NCBI GenBank assembly: GCA_902629855.1
Contig: CACOSI010000002.1
Span: forward strand, 69,501-133,500
Origin: an uncultured Fidelibacterota bacterium
GTDB taxonomy: Bacteria; Fidelibacterota; Marinisomatia; Marinisomatales; Marinisomataceae
Length of the DNA: 64,000 nt
Direction: 5' to 3'
Every line of letters starts with the position of its first letter. Within the stretch, counting starts at the first letter, position 1. This document shows, piece after piece, positions 1 to 10,596 of this stretch. The notes beneath the pieces are model-generated. The model worked only from the letters and a program-made list of their open reading frames with translations. It searched no databases and was not told the origin of the DNA. Position numbers and translations under genes: made by a program.

Positions 1-315
1 ATTTATATCTATTAAATCTGGATTAAATTCTTCTTTTACAAATTTTGCAGCATTTTCCATTACCTCAGGTGTATCGCCAAAAATTTGTATTCCAATTGGC
101 CTCTCAAAATTTGAAAATTCTATCATCTTTAGAGTTTTCTCATTTTTTCTAATTATGCCATGAGCTGATACAAACTCAGAATACACTACCCCTGCACCAA
201 ATTCTTTTGCTATGACACGATAAGCGTAGTCAGTAACTCCTGCCATTGGAGCCAAAAAGAAGGGAAAGTCTAATTTCAAGTTTCCTATTTCAATTTTTTT
301 ATTTAATTCAAACAT
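1..315 (-). CDS. dus: tRNA-dihydrouridine synthase (Dus family), truncated by window edge
   Basis: Reverse-strand translation MFELNKKIEIGNLKLDFPFFLAPMAGVTDYAYRVIAKEFGAGVVYSEFVSAHGI matches the Dus N-terminus (APMAGVTD); runs off position 1. Confidence 0.88.
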   Translation of the reverse strand, partial: MFELNKKIEIGNLKLDFPFFLAPMAGVTDYAYRVIAKEFGAGVVYSEFVSAHGIIRKNEKTLKMIEFSNFERPIGIQIFGDTPEVMENAAKFVKEEFNPDLIDIN

Positions 316-393
316 ACTGTTTTTGTTTGTTCGGTACGATTATTAGTTTAAATTTCCCCAGTTTAATAAAACTTAAACATAAAAGGTTAAAAT

Positions 394-630
394 ATGTCAA
401 GAGTTTGTGAAGTAACAGGAAAAAAAGTAATGTATGGTAACAATGTTAGTCATGCGCATAATAAAACTAGGAGAAGGTTTAATATTAATCTTCAGAAAAA
501 AACTTTTTGGGTTGAGAGCTTAAATAAATCTATTACACTTAAGGTGTCTGCTAAAGGTCTAAAAATTATCGATAAAAAAGGCATTGATACTGTTGTAAGG
601 GAGCTGATGTCCCAAGGAAGAAAGTTTTAG
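394..630 (+). CDS. rpmB: 50S ribosomal protein L28
   Basis: 78 aa, [29 protein letters not shown] is typical L28. Confidence 0.97.
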   Translation: MSRVCEVTGKKVMYGNNVSHAHNKTRRRFNINLQKKTFWVESLNKSITLKVSAKGLKIIDKKGIDTVVRELMSQGRKF

Positions 631-2072
631 TCTTTCAAAAAGTCAGATATTGATTTCGCTATAATTTTATGATTTAACTTACCCTTTGTCTTTTTATTTA
701 CTTGACCAATAAAAAAACCCAATAATTTCTTTTCGCCACTTTTGAACCTTTTTATTTCTTCTGGGAATGAAGAGAGAGTTTTCTTTACTATTGAATCTGC
801 ATCCAAATCTTTTGTACTGTAGTCATCATTTCTTAAAATTTCATCATAAGAAATATTTCTTTCGAAAATTTTTCTCAAAATTTCTTTACCAGAAGACTGT
901 GTAATGATTTCTGCTTCGATATCAATAATTAACCTTTTGAGGTCTTCGGTTGATACTTTTTCAGAGCTAAAATTAATTTCATTTTCATTAAATAACCTGA
1001 ATAATTCATTTAAAATCCAAGAACATGCCGTATTTGGATGAATATTTTTTGAAATGAGTTCTTCAAAATATTCTGCAATTTCTCTTGAGGATGCTAATGC
1101 TATCGAATCATTTAATGATAAGTTATAACTTTCTGTCCATTTTTTTTCATATTCAAACGGTAAAACCTCAAAAGAATTTTCAATTTTTTCTAAAAATTTT
1201 TTGTCTAAATCTATTGGAGGAAGGTCAGGATCCGGAAAATATCTATAGTCATCCGCATTTTCTTTAATTCGCATAATCTCAGCTAAATTTTTTTCATTAT
1301 TCCATGTTAATGTAGCCTGCTCTATGATTTCATTATTTTCAAGCTTTTGACTTTGTCTAATTATTTCAGATTCAATAGCTTTTTGTACATTTTTAAAGGA
1401 ATTAATATTTTTAATTTCTGTTTTAGTACCAAATTTTTTTGAATTTTTTCGTCTTAGTGAAATATTTGCATCACATCTAAGTTTGCCTTTTTCCATTTCT
1501 GCCAGTGATATACCAATATAATTAACTAACTGCTTAACTCTTTGAACAAACTTCTTAGCCTGTTCCGGATGTGTCATTACTGGCTCCGTTACAATTTCTA
1601 TTAAAGGTGCTCCACTGCGATTAAAATCAATTAAACTATTCTTATTTTTCGAATTATGTGAAGATTTACCAGCATCTTCTTCAAGATGAGCTCTGGTTAA
1701 TGCAATGTCGTAGTTTTTTTCATTCCACCAAATTGGAATATGACCACCTTCAACTATAGGTTTATCAAATTGTGATATTTGGTATCCTTTGGGTAAATCT
1801 GGGTAGAAATAATGTTTCCTTGCAAAATTAAAGCTACTATTAATGTTTCCATTTACTGCTTTACCAAACTTACATGCAAACTCAATAGCTTTCAGATTTA
1901 CTGTTGGAAGTGCCCCTGGTAATCCAAGAGATGTTGGACAAGTTAGAGTATTTGGTTCGACATCATAAATATAATTGCAATCACTGAACATTTTTGAGTT
2001 TGTATCTAATTGAACATGGATTTCAAGACCAATGACAAAATCCCATTTTTCGTTAATTTTTTCTATTGTCAC
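627..2072 (-). CDS. gatB: Asp-tRNA(Asn)/Glu-tRNA(Gln) amidotransferase subunit B
   Basis: [23 protein letters not shown] and HLEEDAGKS motifs; 481 aa. Confidence 0.97.
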   Translation of the reverse strand: MTIEKINEKWDFVIGLEIHVQLDTNSKMFSDCNYIYDVEPNTLTCPTSLGLPGALPTVNLKAIEFACKFGKAVNGNINSSFNFARKHYFYPDLPKGYQISQFDKPIVEGGHIPIWWNEKNYDIALTRAHLEEDAGKSSHNSKNKNSLIDFNRSGAPLIEIVTEPVMTHPEQAKKFVQRVKQLVNYIGISLAEMEKGKLRCDANISLRRKNSKKFGTKTEIKNINSFKNVQKAIESEIIRQSQKLENNEIIEQATLTWNNEKNLAEIMRIKENADDYRYFPDPDLPPIDLDKKFLEKIENSFEVLPFEYEKKWTESYNLSLNDSIALASSREIAEYFEELISKNIHPNTACSWILNELFRLFNENEINFSSEKVSTEDLKRLIIDIEAEIITQSSGKEILRKIFERNISYDEILRNDDYSTKDLDADSIVKKTLSSFPEEIKRFKSGEKKLLGFFIGQVNKKTKGKLNHKIIAKSISDFLKD

Positions 2073-4324
2073 TTTTTACCAGCTATAACGTTCAATGCAG
2101 ATCCTGCTTTAAACCAACTTATTTGATTTTTTGAAAAAGTATGTATTGTTTTAATAGTTCGTGTTGTTCCATCAGGCTTCTTTAATATGAGTTCAATATT
2201 CGTTTTACTATCAAAATTGTTTAGATTTTTTGTTGTAATTAAATCATCTGAATCAATTAAATCATAATCTGATTTATTTTCAAATATCAATGGAATAATT
2301 CCTTGTTTCTTTAAATTTGTTTGAGCTATTCTAGCAAAACTTTTTGCCAATACAATTTTACATCCCATAAAACGTGGTTCCATTGCCGCATGCTCTCTAC
2401 TTGAGCCTTCACCGTAGTTCTCATCAGCGATAGCGATCCAATCAATTTTGTTGTCCTTATAATACTTTGCAACATTGTAGATGTTATCAATTTCACCGGT
2501 AATAATATTTCTGGCTTCACCATTTGTTTTTGTAAAAGCATTTAAGGCTCCAGAATACATATTTTGAGAAATATTTTCAAGATGGCCTCGATACTTAAGC
2601 CATGGTCCAGCAGGAGATACATGATCTGTTGTGCATTTGCCTTCCGCTTTTAATAAAATTTTTAAATCTTTGTATTCTTTTTTATCCCATTTTTCGAAAG
2701 GTGCAAGTAATTGTAATCTATCACTATCTGGTTTTACTATTATTTCAGTTTCTGGGCTTAAATCGGATTTCAAAAAATCATCTATACCATGATCTGCAAA
2801 TCCTTGTTCAGGAAGTTCAGAACCAATCGGCGCACCAAAAGTGAAACTACTACCATCATTTAGTTTAATTTTATCCGAAGTGGGGTTAAAGCTTAGTTTT
2901 CCAGCTATAGCTAAGGCAGTTACTATTTCAGGACTAGCTACAAAAGATTCAGTTGCAGCATTACCGTCGTTTCTTTTAGCAAAGTTTCTATTGAAAGAGG
3001 TAATAATTGTATTTTTTTCTCCATTATCCACATCTGACCTTTTCCATTGGCCAATACATGGACCACAAGCATTTGCTAAAACTTTGCCGCCTAATTCTTC
3101 AAAAATTTTCGTGTAGCCATCTCTTTCCATTGTAGCCTTAATTTGATTTGATCCAGGTGAAATATAAAACTCTGATCTGGCTTTAAGACCAACATCTAAT
3201 GCTTGCTTTGCAACGTGTGCAGCTTTTTCAATGTCTTCATAGGAAGAGTTAGTACAACTCCCAATTAAGCCAACTTTAAGGTTATCATCATAATCATTTT
3301 CAATAACCGCATTTGGAATATCAGATATTTTCCTTGAAAGGTCTGGACTATATGGACCAACTATGTGAGGTTCAAGCTCCGATAAATTTATTTCGATTAC
3401 TTCATCATAAAAGTTTTTAGGATTTATTTCAATTTCATGATCTGCTTGAAGCTCATCTTTGATTTTATTGGCTAATTCAGCGATATCTTTTCTATTTGTT
3501 GCAACTAAATATTCAAACATTTTTCTATCATAAGGAAAAATGGATGTTGTTGCACCAACTTCTGCTCCCATATTTGTAATAGTAGCTTTTCCTGTACAGC
3601 TTATATTTTTTGTTCCTTCTCCAAAATATTCAATTATTTTACCTGTACCCCCCTTAACAGTTAATATACCTGCTAGTTTTAAAATAATATCTTTTGGGGA
3701 TGACCAATTATTAAGTTCTCCTGTTAATTTTACACCAATAATCCCAGGCCAATTAACTTCCCATGGAGAATCTGTCATCACATCTACTGCATCTGCACCG
3801 CCTACTCCGATAGCTATCATTCCAAGCCCACCGGCGTTAGGTGTATGTGAATCAGTACCAATCATCATAGAACCAGGAATTGCATAATTTTCAAGAATTG
3901 TTTGATGGATTATACCAGCACCAGGCTTCCAAAATCCTACTCCAAATTTTTTACATACAGATTTTAAAAAATCATAAACTTCCTTGTTTGTAATAAGGGC
4001 ATTACTAAGATCATCATCAGCTCCAGTTATTGCTGTGATTAGATGATCACAATGTACAGTTGATGGAACAGCTGTAGTCTTCATTCCTGAGTTCATAAAT
4101 TGAAGAAGAGCCATTTGGGCTGTAGCATCTTGCATAGCTACTCTATCAGGTTTTAAATAACAAAATGATTTTGTTCTTTCTGGAATTCCTTGTAAATCTT
4201 CTGATAAATGCGAAAATAAAATTTTTTCTGTATAAGTTAATGGACGGCCAAAAAACTTTCTAGCTTCCCCAAGTTTTGAAGTATAATTGCTATAAATCTT
4301 TTTTGCTAGATGAGTTTCATTCAT
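2069..4324 (-). CDS. acn: Aconitate hydratase (mitochondrial-type)
   Basis: 751 aa; GSCTNSSYED, NACGPCIGQW, GEGSSREHAAMEPR motifs. Confidence 0.96.
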   Translation of the reverse strand: MNETHLAKKIYSNYTSKLGEARKFFGRPLTYTEKILFSHLSEDLQGIPERTKSFCYLKPDRVAMQDATAQMALLQFMNSGMKTTAVPSTVHCDHLITAITGADDDLSNALITNKEVYDFLKSVCKKFGVGFWKPGAGIIHQTILENYAIPGSMMIGTDSHTPNAGGLGMIAIGVGGADAVDVMTDSPWEVNWPGIIGVKLTGELNNWSSPKDIILKLAGILTVKGGTGKIIEYFGEGTKNISCTGKATITNMGAEVGATTSIFPYDRKMFEYLVATNRKDIAELANKIKDELQADHEIEINPKNFYDEVIEINLSELEPHIVGPYSPDLSRKISDIPNAVIENDYDDNLKVGLIGSCTNSSYEDIEKAAHVAKQALDVGLKARSEFYISPGSNQIKATMERDGYTKIFEELGGKVLANACGPCIGQWKRSDVDNGEKNTIITSFNRNFAKRNDGNAATESFVASPEIVTALAIAGKLSFNPTSDKIKLNDGSSFTFGAPIGSELPEQGFADHGIDDFLKSDLSPETEIIVKPDSDRLQLLAPFEKWDKKEYKDLKILLKAEGKCTTDHVSPAGPWLKYRGHLENISQNMYSGALNAFTKTNGEARNIITGEIDNIYNVAKYYKDNKIDWIAIADENYGEGSSREHAAMEPRFMGCKIVLAKSFARIAQTNLKKQGIIPLIFENKSDYDLIDSDDLITTKNLNNFDSKTNIELILKKPDGTTRTIKTIHTFSKNQISWFKAGSALNVIAGKK

Positions 4325-4368
4325 ATTATATCATTTATGATTAAATTTAACCAAAAATATCCAATTTT

Positions 4369-4935
4369 ATGTGTATAATATTAGCATCTAGTTCACCAAG
4401 ACGAAAGAGAATTTTAAATAAATTAGGGTACAATTTTCAAGTAGTTGAACCTGAGATAAATGAAAAAAATATAAATTCACTCAATCCCAAAGATTACGTG
4501 GTAGATATTTCTAAAAAAAAGGGTTTATGCGTAGAGGAGAAGTATCCCAATAGGCATATAATTTCTGGAGATACTATTGTTAGTTTTAAAAATAAAATAA
4601 TTGGTAAACCGTTATCGGAACAAGATGCTTTCAATACACTAAAAAATTTTTCTAATAATGCTCATTATGTAATAAGTGCATTGACTTTAACATTTAAAAA
4701 TGATCAAATAACAATTGTTGATTCATCAAAAGTTTATTTTGACAAGATATCTGATCAACAAATTAAAGAGTATATAGAAAAAAATAATGTGATGGATAAA
4801 GCTGGTTCTTATAACATTGAAAATGCAAATGGTTTCCTAATTAAAAATATTGACGGATGTTATAATAATATTGTAGGTTTCCCAGAACAAAAATTTTTAA
4901 AAAGCAAAATTAAGATAGTAATAGATAAAATATGA
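4369..4935 (+). CDS. maf: Maf family nucleotide pyrophosphatase
   Basis: IILASSSPRRKRIL start and SGDTIVSFKNKIIGKP motif. Confidence 0.92.
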   Translation: MCIILASSSPRRKRILNKLGYNFQVVEPEINEKNINSLNPKDYVVDISKKKGLCVEEKYPNRHIISGDTIVSFKNKIIGKPLSEQDAFNTLKNFSNNAHYVISALTLTFKNDQITIVDSSKVYFDKISDQQIKEYIEKNNVMDKAGSYNIENANGFLIKNIDGCYNNIVGFPEQKFLKSKIKIVIDKI

Positions 4936-5744
4936 TATTTTACTCCCGATATAAAAAATTTCGAATAGAAAATAATATAGATTTAAAAGATATTTCCAAA
5001 AGAACCAAAATAGATCTTAAGTACTTGCAATCAATTGAAAAAGGTAAATTTGCTGAATTACCATCTGTTTATGTTAAACTATTCTTCAAAGCTTATATCA
5101 ACGAAATTGGAGTAGACATTAATGAAGCCCTTCATGAGCTAGATACTTTTTTAAATCAAGGAGGAACGTCAAAAAAATTAAAATTTATACCTGATAATGA
5201 AAAATCTGAAAAAATTTCAATAATGAAAGCTTTTGATACCGAAAAAATATTTAATTCTAGCGTTATTACAGGGTTGGGATTTTTTTTATTTGTTATAATT
5301 ATAAGTTTTTCATTGAATTCAACTAATGAAGTGTCACAAAAAGATTTAGAGAATGAGTTAAGAATAACAAAGTCTGATTTAATTGAGTTTTATTCAGTTA
5401 GAAGTGAAGAAATTTTAATGTTAAAATCATCAAACTTTCCTGTAACAATAAGATTTAAATCTAATAAAGAAAATTATGTACATTATTTTGATAATTTTTC
5501 TGGAAGAGAGTTCTTCATTTTTGAGGAAAATATGAATATTCAAAATAACACTTTTACGGTTTCATATGATGGAAGTACCAAATCTTTAATCATTGCTAAC
5601 ACTTTAGACTTCGAATTAATATTCTTTTCTGACGACTATTTTGAAGATTTTTCTGAAAAAATACCTAATGATTTTCCAATAACCATAGATCTTGTAAGTG
5701 AACCAAATTCTCTAGTTATTAAAAAATATATCCCAAAAAAGTAA
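4932..5744 (+). CDS. Helix-turn-helix / RodZ-like membrane protein
   Basis: N-terminal HTH_25-like region (LKDISKRTKIDLKYLQSIEKGKFAELPSVYVKLFFKAY) followed by one TM segment. Confidence 0.75.
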   Translation: MIFYSRYKKFRIENNIDLKDISKRTKIDLKYLQSIEKGKFAELPSVYVKLFFKAYINEIGVDINEALHELDTFLNQGGTSKKLKFIPDNEKSEKISIMKAFDTEKIFNSSVITGLGFFLFVIIISFSLNSTNEVSQKDLENELRITKSDLIEFYSVRSEEILMLKSSNFPVTIRFKSNKENYVHYFDNFSGREFFIFEENMNIQNNTFTVSYDGSTKSLIIANTLDFELIFFSDDYFEDFSEKIPNDFPITIDLVSEPNSLVIKKYIPKK

Positions 5745-5781
5745 TTTTTTAAACTTTTCTTCATTTTTTTATACAATTTTA

Positions 5782-5829
5782 TTGACATAAACTCAAAGTA
5801 TTTTGTAATGTAAGTGGTTAATAGTGGGT
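5782..5829 (+). promoter_or_regulatory. Putative sigma70-type promoter and MraZ-box-like repeats upstream of mraZ
   Basis: TTGACA (5782-5787), 16-bp spacer, TGTAAT (5804-5809), then TGGTT (5815) and TGGGT (5825) spaced by 10 bp, 16 bp before mraZ ATG. Confidence 0.55.
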
Positions 5830-5844
5830 TAAAATCCCTTAATT

Positions 5845-6303
5845 ATGAGTAGCCAATATACATTTACAGGAGAATTTTCATTTAGTATTGATTCAAAAAA
5901 TAGAATCAATATTCCTTCATCTCTAAGAAAGCAATTTCTAAAAAATGACAATAAAACCTTTGTAATAACTAGAGGAATTGACGAGTGTGCTTGGATTTAT
6001 CCAATGAATGAATGGAAAAAAATTCAAAAAGAATTAAATAATCTTTCTTCAATGTCAAAAAAAAATAGAATTTTTTTAAGAAATCATTTAAGACACGCAA
6101 ATATTTTAAAGTATGACTCCCAGGGTAGATTTGTTTTACCAAATTCATTAATTGACTACACAAAAATATCAAAAGATGTAACTATTATAGGTGTTTTAAA
6201 TAAAATTGAAATATGGAATCCTAAAATTTTAAGAAAATCAGATGAAAAAGATCAAATAGATGATCCATCTTATGAACAATTGTCAGAAAGAGTAAATATC
6301 TGA
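5845..6303 (+). CDS. mraZ: Transcriptional regulator MraZ
   Basis: FTGEFSFSIDSKNRINIPSSLRKQF and LKYDSQGRFVLPNSL; first gene of dcw cluster. Confidence 0.95.
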   Translation: MSSQYTFTGEFSFSIDSKNRINIPSSLRKQFLKNDNKTFVITRGIDECAWIYPMNEWKKIQKELNNLSSMSKKNRIFLRNHLRHANILKYDSQGRFVLPNSLIDYTKISKDVTIIGVLNKIEIWNPKILRKSDEKDQIDDPSYEQLSERVNI

Positions 6304-7193
6304 TGACCGATAGTCCATCAATAAACAGTATCCATAATCCTGTTATGTTGATGGAATCTCTAGAAAACTTAAAAATTAAAAAAAATGGTATTTACATTGA
6401 TGGAACTCTTGGCTTAGGCGGTCATTCTAAAGAGATTCTAAAGAATATTAAATCAGGATTTTTAATAGGTATTGATAGAGATTATGAGTCTATTATGATT
6501 GCCAAAAATCGGCTTTCATCTTTTAAAAATTTTCAATTTTACCATGACAACTATAAAAATTTTCATTTTATTCTAGAAAACGAAGGCATAAAGAAGGTAG
6601 ATGGGATATTACTGGATTTAGGTCTCTCATCCTATCAGCTTGAAAATAATGGGAGAGGATTTTCCCATAAATTTGAATCTGAATTAGATATGAGATTTGA
6701 TAAATCTGATGATGGTCTTAAAGCGAGAGATTTAATTGAGAAATATTCTGTTGAGCAGCTAAAAAATATTTTTAGAGAATTTGGTGAGGAAAGGAATGCA
6801 TTAAAAATTGCAAAGCTTATTAAAGAAAGTGATAAGGAAATTAATGTAAAAAACATCACCAGAAAAATTGATCGTGTAACACCAACTAGATTTAGACTTA
6901 AAACGTATTCAAGAATTTTTCAAGCACTGAGAATTGAGACAAATGATGAAATAGAACATTTAAAAGATTTTTTAAATGTATTTATTGATTATTTAAAGCC
7001 TGGAGGAAGGATAGTAATTATAAGTTATCATTCAATTGAAGATAGAATAGTTAAACATTCTTTTAAAAACTTAAAGTTAAAAAATGAATTAAAACTTATT
7101 GTCAAAAAACCAATGATTCCGACGGATATTGAAGTTTCTGAAAATAAAAGATCTAGAAGTGCAAAAATGAGAATTGGAGAAAAAAATGCCTAA
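6303..7193 (+). CDS. rsmH: 16S rRNA (cytosine1402-N4)-methyltransferase
   Basis: HNPVMLMESLENL, GTLGLGGHSKEIL, LDLGLSSYQLEN motifs. Confidence 0.97.
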   Translation: MTDSPSINSIHNPVMLMESLENLKIKKNGIYIDGTLGLGGHSKEILKNIKSGFLIGIDRDYESIMIAKNRLSSFKNFQFYHDNYKNFHFILENEGIKKVDGILLDLGLSSYQLENNGRGFSHKFESELDMRFDKSDDGLKARDLIEKYSVEQLKNIFREFGEERNALKIAKLIKESDKEINVKNITRKIDRVTPTRFRLKTYSRIFQALRIETNDEIEHLKDFLNVFIDYLKPGGRIVIISYHSIEDRIVKHSFKNLKLKNELKLIVKKPMIPTDIEVSENKRSRSAKMRIGEKNA

Positions 7194-7491
7194 GAAAAAA
7201 AGATTAAATAAAGCACAAAAACAAAAAATTGAAAATATTAAATGGATAACAATGTTTTTAGTAGTTATGGCTACAGTTGCAGTTTATTTAGCATCATTTA
7301 TTGAAGTTGATAAAACACAAGCAAGTATTGAGTTTAATAAAAAGACTCTTGCAAAGCTCAACGAAGATTTAAAAATAAAATCTAGTAAGGTTGAGAGATT
7401 AAAACGAGCTGACGTCATTTCAAAAAAAGCAAAAAAAATCGGTTTAGTTTCAAGCAAACCTGAAACAATAATTGTAAAAATAAATGACTAA
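7186..7491 (+). CDS. ftsL: FtsL-like small bitopic division protein
   Basis: Single TM plus coiled coil, located between rsmH and ftsI; track ORF 7174, likely ATG 7186. Confidence 0.7.
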   Translation: MPKKKRLNKAQKQKIENIKWITMFLVVMATVAVYLASFIEVDKTQASIEFNKKTLAKLNEDLKIKSSKVERLKRADVISKKAKKIGLVSSKPETIIVKIND

Positions 7492-9397
7492 GAATTATTT
7501 AAAGTTTAAAAGTAGAATTATTCTTGTACATATATTCGTTATGTCAGCTTGGGTATTATTTGGGGTAACTCTTTTTAACATTCAAGTGATAAATAAAATT
7601 GAACAACCGCAAGGAATAAAGCTTGAAGCAATTAAAGGAGAAAGGGGGAACTTTTTAGATACTAATGGAAATAGCTTAACACAAAACCTTACTTTTTATA
7701 GAATCGGTGTTCATCCAAAAAAAATTAGTAATCTGGATGAATTTGTAAGTGATTTATCAGACTGTACAGAAAGAAAAAAAGATTTTTATTTTCAAATTTA
7801 CGATTCAAATAAAAATTATTTAGAGCTTGAAAAAAAGACACTTAAAAATTGCGAAAGCTTACAAAAAAAATATCAAAACTCACTAATTATTAAAAAAAGT
7901 TTTAAAAGATATTATCCAGAAGAAAATCTAGTATCTCAATTAATTGGTTTTACAAACGTTGATGATAGTGGTATTTCTGGTTTAGAATTAGAATATGAAA
8001 AGTACCTAAAGCCAAAAGATGGATCTAGGTTATATAAAAGAAATGGGTTAGGACAAAAAATCTTGGACCCAACTTTAAAAATGAATCAAGCCGAAAATGG
8101 TGCTGATATATCTTTAACTATCAATAAAGAATACCAAGCGGTCTTAAGAGAGGAACTGATTAATAGCATTGAGGTTACAAGTGCAAAAAGCGCAATGGGT
8201 TTAATTCTAAACCCTCAAACTGGAGAGATATTATCGATGGTCAGTATTCCTGATTATAATCCAAATTCTCCAAATGATTTTGAAGTTGAATATCAAAAAA
8301 ATAAGCTTGTAACTGATTTATATGAGCCTGGATCAACCTTTAAAATTGTTACTATGGCTGCAGCCCTAGAAAATGGTATCAATTTAACCGATGAATATAA
8401 CGTTGAGGGACCTTATAATTTTCACAATATTAAAGAAATCGAAGATACTGAGCCAAATACTGTGTTGAATGTTAAAGAAATTTTAGCTTTTTCAAGTAAT
8501 ATTGGTACTGTCAAAATCGCAGAATCTCTTGGCAAAAAAAATATATATAATCAGGCTAGAGAGTTTGGATTTGGAATGAAGACTGGCTATAATGATAAAA
8601 TAGAAGCTTCAGGCACTTTCAGAGATGTTAACAAATGGAGCCTTTCTTCAATGTATAGTATACCAATGGGATACGAAATATCAGTAACACCTTTGCAAAT
8701 GGCAATGGCTTATTCAGCTATTGCAAATGGTGGATTTATGCTAAAACCTTTTGTTGTAAGAGAGATAAAAAAAACAAATAATTCTATTATAAAAAACCAA
8801 AGAAGTTCAAAAAAGAGGATCCTTGAACAGAGTGACGCAAAAAAATTAAAAGATATGTTACATTATACAGTTGAAAGTGGCAGTGGTAAAATGGCTAATA
8901 TTGATGGATGGGATATTGCAGGCAAAACTGGAACAGCTAAAAAATATATAGATGGTAAATATTCAGAAGAAGAATTTTATTCAAGTTTTGTTGGATTTTT
9001 TCCAAAAGAAAACCCTCAAATACTCGGCTTAATAATTATTGACGGCGCTGATCCATCAAGAAAGCTACATTATGGTTCACTTTCCGCAGCCCCAGTGTTC
9101 AGATCGGTGATGAAAAGAATAATAAATATCGATAAAAATATTTCTAATAATAAAAAAGATTCTTCTAAATCAAATAAACCGTTATTAATACAAAAAAATG
9201 TTAAAAAAAAGCAAGAGTATGTAGTTATGCCAGATATGGTTGGAAAAAATGTTCAAGAGACTTACACAATTTTAAGAAAAATAGGGATAAGACCACAAAT
9301 TTCGGGAAGAGGATTAATTGTTTACCAAGACATATCGCCTGGAGAAAAAGTTTTAAAACAATCAATAAGTATATTAAAAGCTGAAATAAAGGAATAG
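7484..9397 (+). CDS. ftsI: Peptidoglycan transpeptidase FtsI/PBP with C-terminal PASTA domain
   Basis: YEPGSTFKIVTMAAALE, SSNIGTVKIA, GKTGTAKK motifs; C-terminal VVMPDMVGKNVQETYTILRKIG (PASTA). Confidence 0.95.
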   Translation: MTKNYLKFKSRIILVHIFVMSAWVLFGVTLFNIQVINKIEQPQGIKLEAIKGERGNFLDTNGNSLTQNLTFYRIGVHPKKISNLDEFVSDLSDCTERKKDFYFQIYDSNKNYLELEKKTLKNCESLQKKYQNSLIIKKSFKRYYPEENLVSQLIGFTNVDDSGISGLELEYEKYLKPKDGSRLYKRNGLGQKILDPTLKMNQAENGADISLTINKEYQAVLREELINSIEVTSAKSAMGLILNPQTGEILSMVSIPDYNPNSPNDFEVEYQKNKLVTDLYEPGSTFKIVTMAAALENGINLTDEYNVEGPYNFHNIKEIEDTEPNTVLNVKEILAFSSNIGTVKIAESLGKKNIYNQAREFGFGMKTGYNDKIEASGTFRDVNKWSLSSMYSIPMGYEISVTPLQMAMAYSAIANGGFMLKPFVVREIKKTNNSIIKNQRSSKKRILEQSDAKKLKDMLHYTVESGSGKMANIDGWDIAGKTGTAKKYIDGKYSEEEFYSSFVGFFPKENPQILGLIIIDGADPSRKLHYGSLSAAPVFRSVMKRIINIDKNISNNKKDSSKSNKPLLIQKNVKKKQEYVVMPDMVGKNVQETYTILRKIGIRPQISGRGLIVYQDISPGEKVLKQSISILKAEIKE

Positions 9398-9407
9398 GGA
9401 GTTAAAT

Positions 9408-10595
9408 ATGTTATTTGAATTTGATGAATTTGCAGCACAGAAAGCTAGAATAAAAGTGCTCGGCGTTGGCGGAGCTGGGGGTAATGCTATTAATCGAATG
9501 ATTACATCTGGTATGGATGGAGTAGAGTTTATTGCAATAAATACAGATGCTCAAGATCTAGATAGTAATCCCGCAGAAACAAAAATACAAATTGGTAAAG
9601 ATTTAACAAAAGGATTGGGAGCTGGAGCAAAACCTGAGGTTGGTCGAAAAGCTATTATGCATGATAAGGAAGCAGTTTCCTCTATAGTTGCTGGCTCAGA
9701 TCTAGTCTTTGTAACTGCAGGAATGGGTGGAGGAACAGGAACAGGTGCAGCTCCAGTTGTAGCAAAAATTTGTAAAGACTTAGGTATTTTAACTGTATGT
9801 ATTGTAACACTACCATTTAATTTTGAGGGACCTAAGAAAATGTCAGCTGCCTTAAAAGGTGTAGCATCAATGAGGAACTTTTGTGACACATTAATTGTTA
9901 TTCCTAATGAAAAACTACTATCTGTTATTGATTACAATACTACATTGGAAGAAGGATTCTCAGAATCAGACTCAGTTTTACTGCAAGCTGCACAGAGTAT
10001 TTCTGATTTAATTAATAAGCAAGGTAATGTAAATATTGACTTTGCCGATGTTGAAACTGTTATGAGTGGAATGGGTGATGCTGTGATGGGTACGGGTACT
10101 GCGAGAGGTGAAGAGAGAGCTGTTTTAGCAGCTCAGCAAGCAATATGCAGTCCATTACTCGATAATCAATCAATTAAAGGAGCCAAAGCTGCTTTAGTAA
10201 ATGTTACAGGAAATAAAAAAATGACAATGAGGGAAGTTGATGCAGCAACAAAACTTATCTATGATGAAGCTGGTAAAGATGTTCATCTTATTTTTGGTTG
10301 TGTTGTTGATGAGAATATGGATGATGAATTAAAAGTTACAGTAATTGCGACTGGTTTTAATCATCGACCAATTGAAGATACCATTATTGAAAAAGAACGA
10401 TCATATGGAGATCATCAGAAAGATACAAACGATTTAATGGATTCAAGAAATACAACACTATATAATCAAAAGAATAATGGAAATTTAATTGAAGAATCTG
10501 TTGAAGATGAGCATGAAGGTCCAACATTGGTATTTGATGATTTTGATCAAACCAATGATATAGATGTACCAGCTTATATTAGAAAACAAAAGTAG
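9408..10595 (+). CDS. ftsZ: Cell division GTPase FtsZ
   Basis: GVGGAGGNAINRM, GMGGGTGTGAAPVVA tubulin signature; C-terminal VPAYIRKQ. Confidence 0.99.
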   Translation: MLFEFDEFAAQKARIKVLGVGGAGGNAINRMITSGMDGVEFIAINTDAQDLDSNPAETKIQIGKDLTKGLGAGAKPEVGRKAIMHDKEAVSSIVAGSDLVFVTAGMGGGTGTGAAPVVAKICKDLGILTVCIVTLPFNFEGPKKMSAALKGVASMRNFCDTLIVIPNEKLLSVIDYNTTLEEGFSESDSVLLQAAQSISDLINKQGNVNIDFADVETVMSGMGDAVMGTGTARGEERAVLAAQQAICSPLLDNQSIKGAKAALVNVTGNKKMTMREVDAATKLIYDEAGKDVHLIFGCVVDENMDDELKVTVIATGFNHRPIEDTIIEKERSYGDHQKDTNDLMDSRNTTLYNQKNNGNLIEESVEDEHEGPTLVFDDFDQTNDIDVPAYIRKQK

Positions 10596-10596
10596 A

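Noticed and set aside
2326-3887. Several ORFs of 71-115 aa inside the aconitase gene
   Set aside because: Alternative-frame or antisense ORFs within a strongly supported gene, with no domain or start signal.
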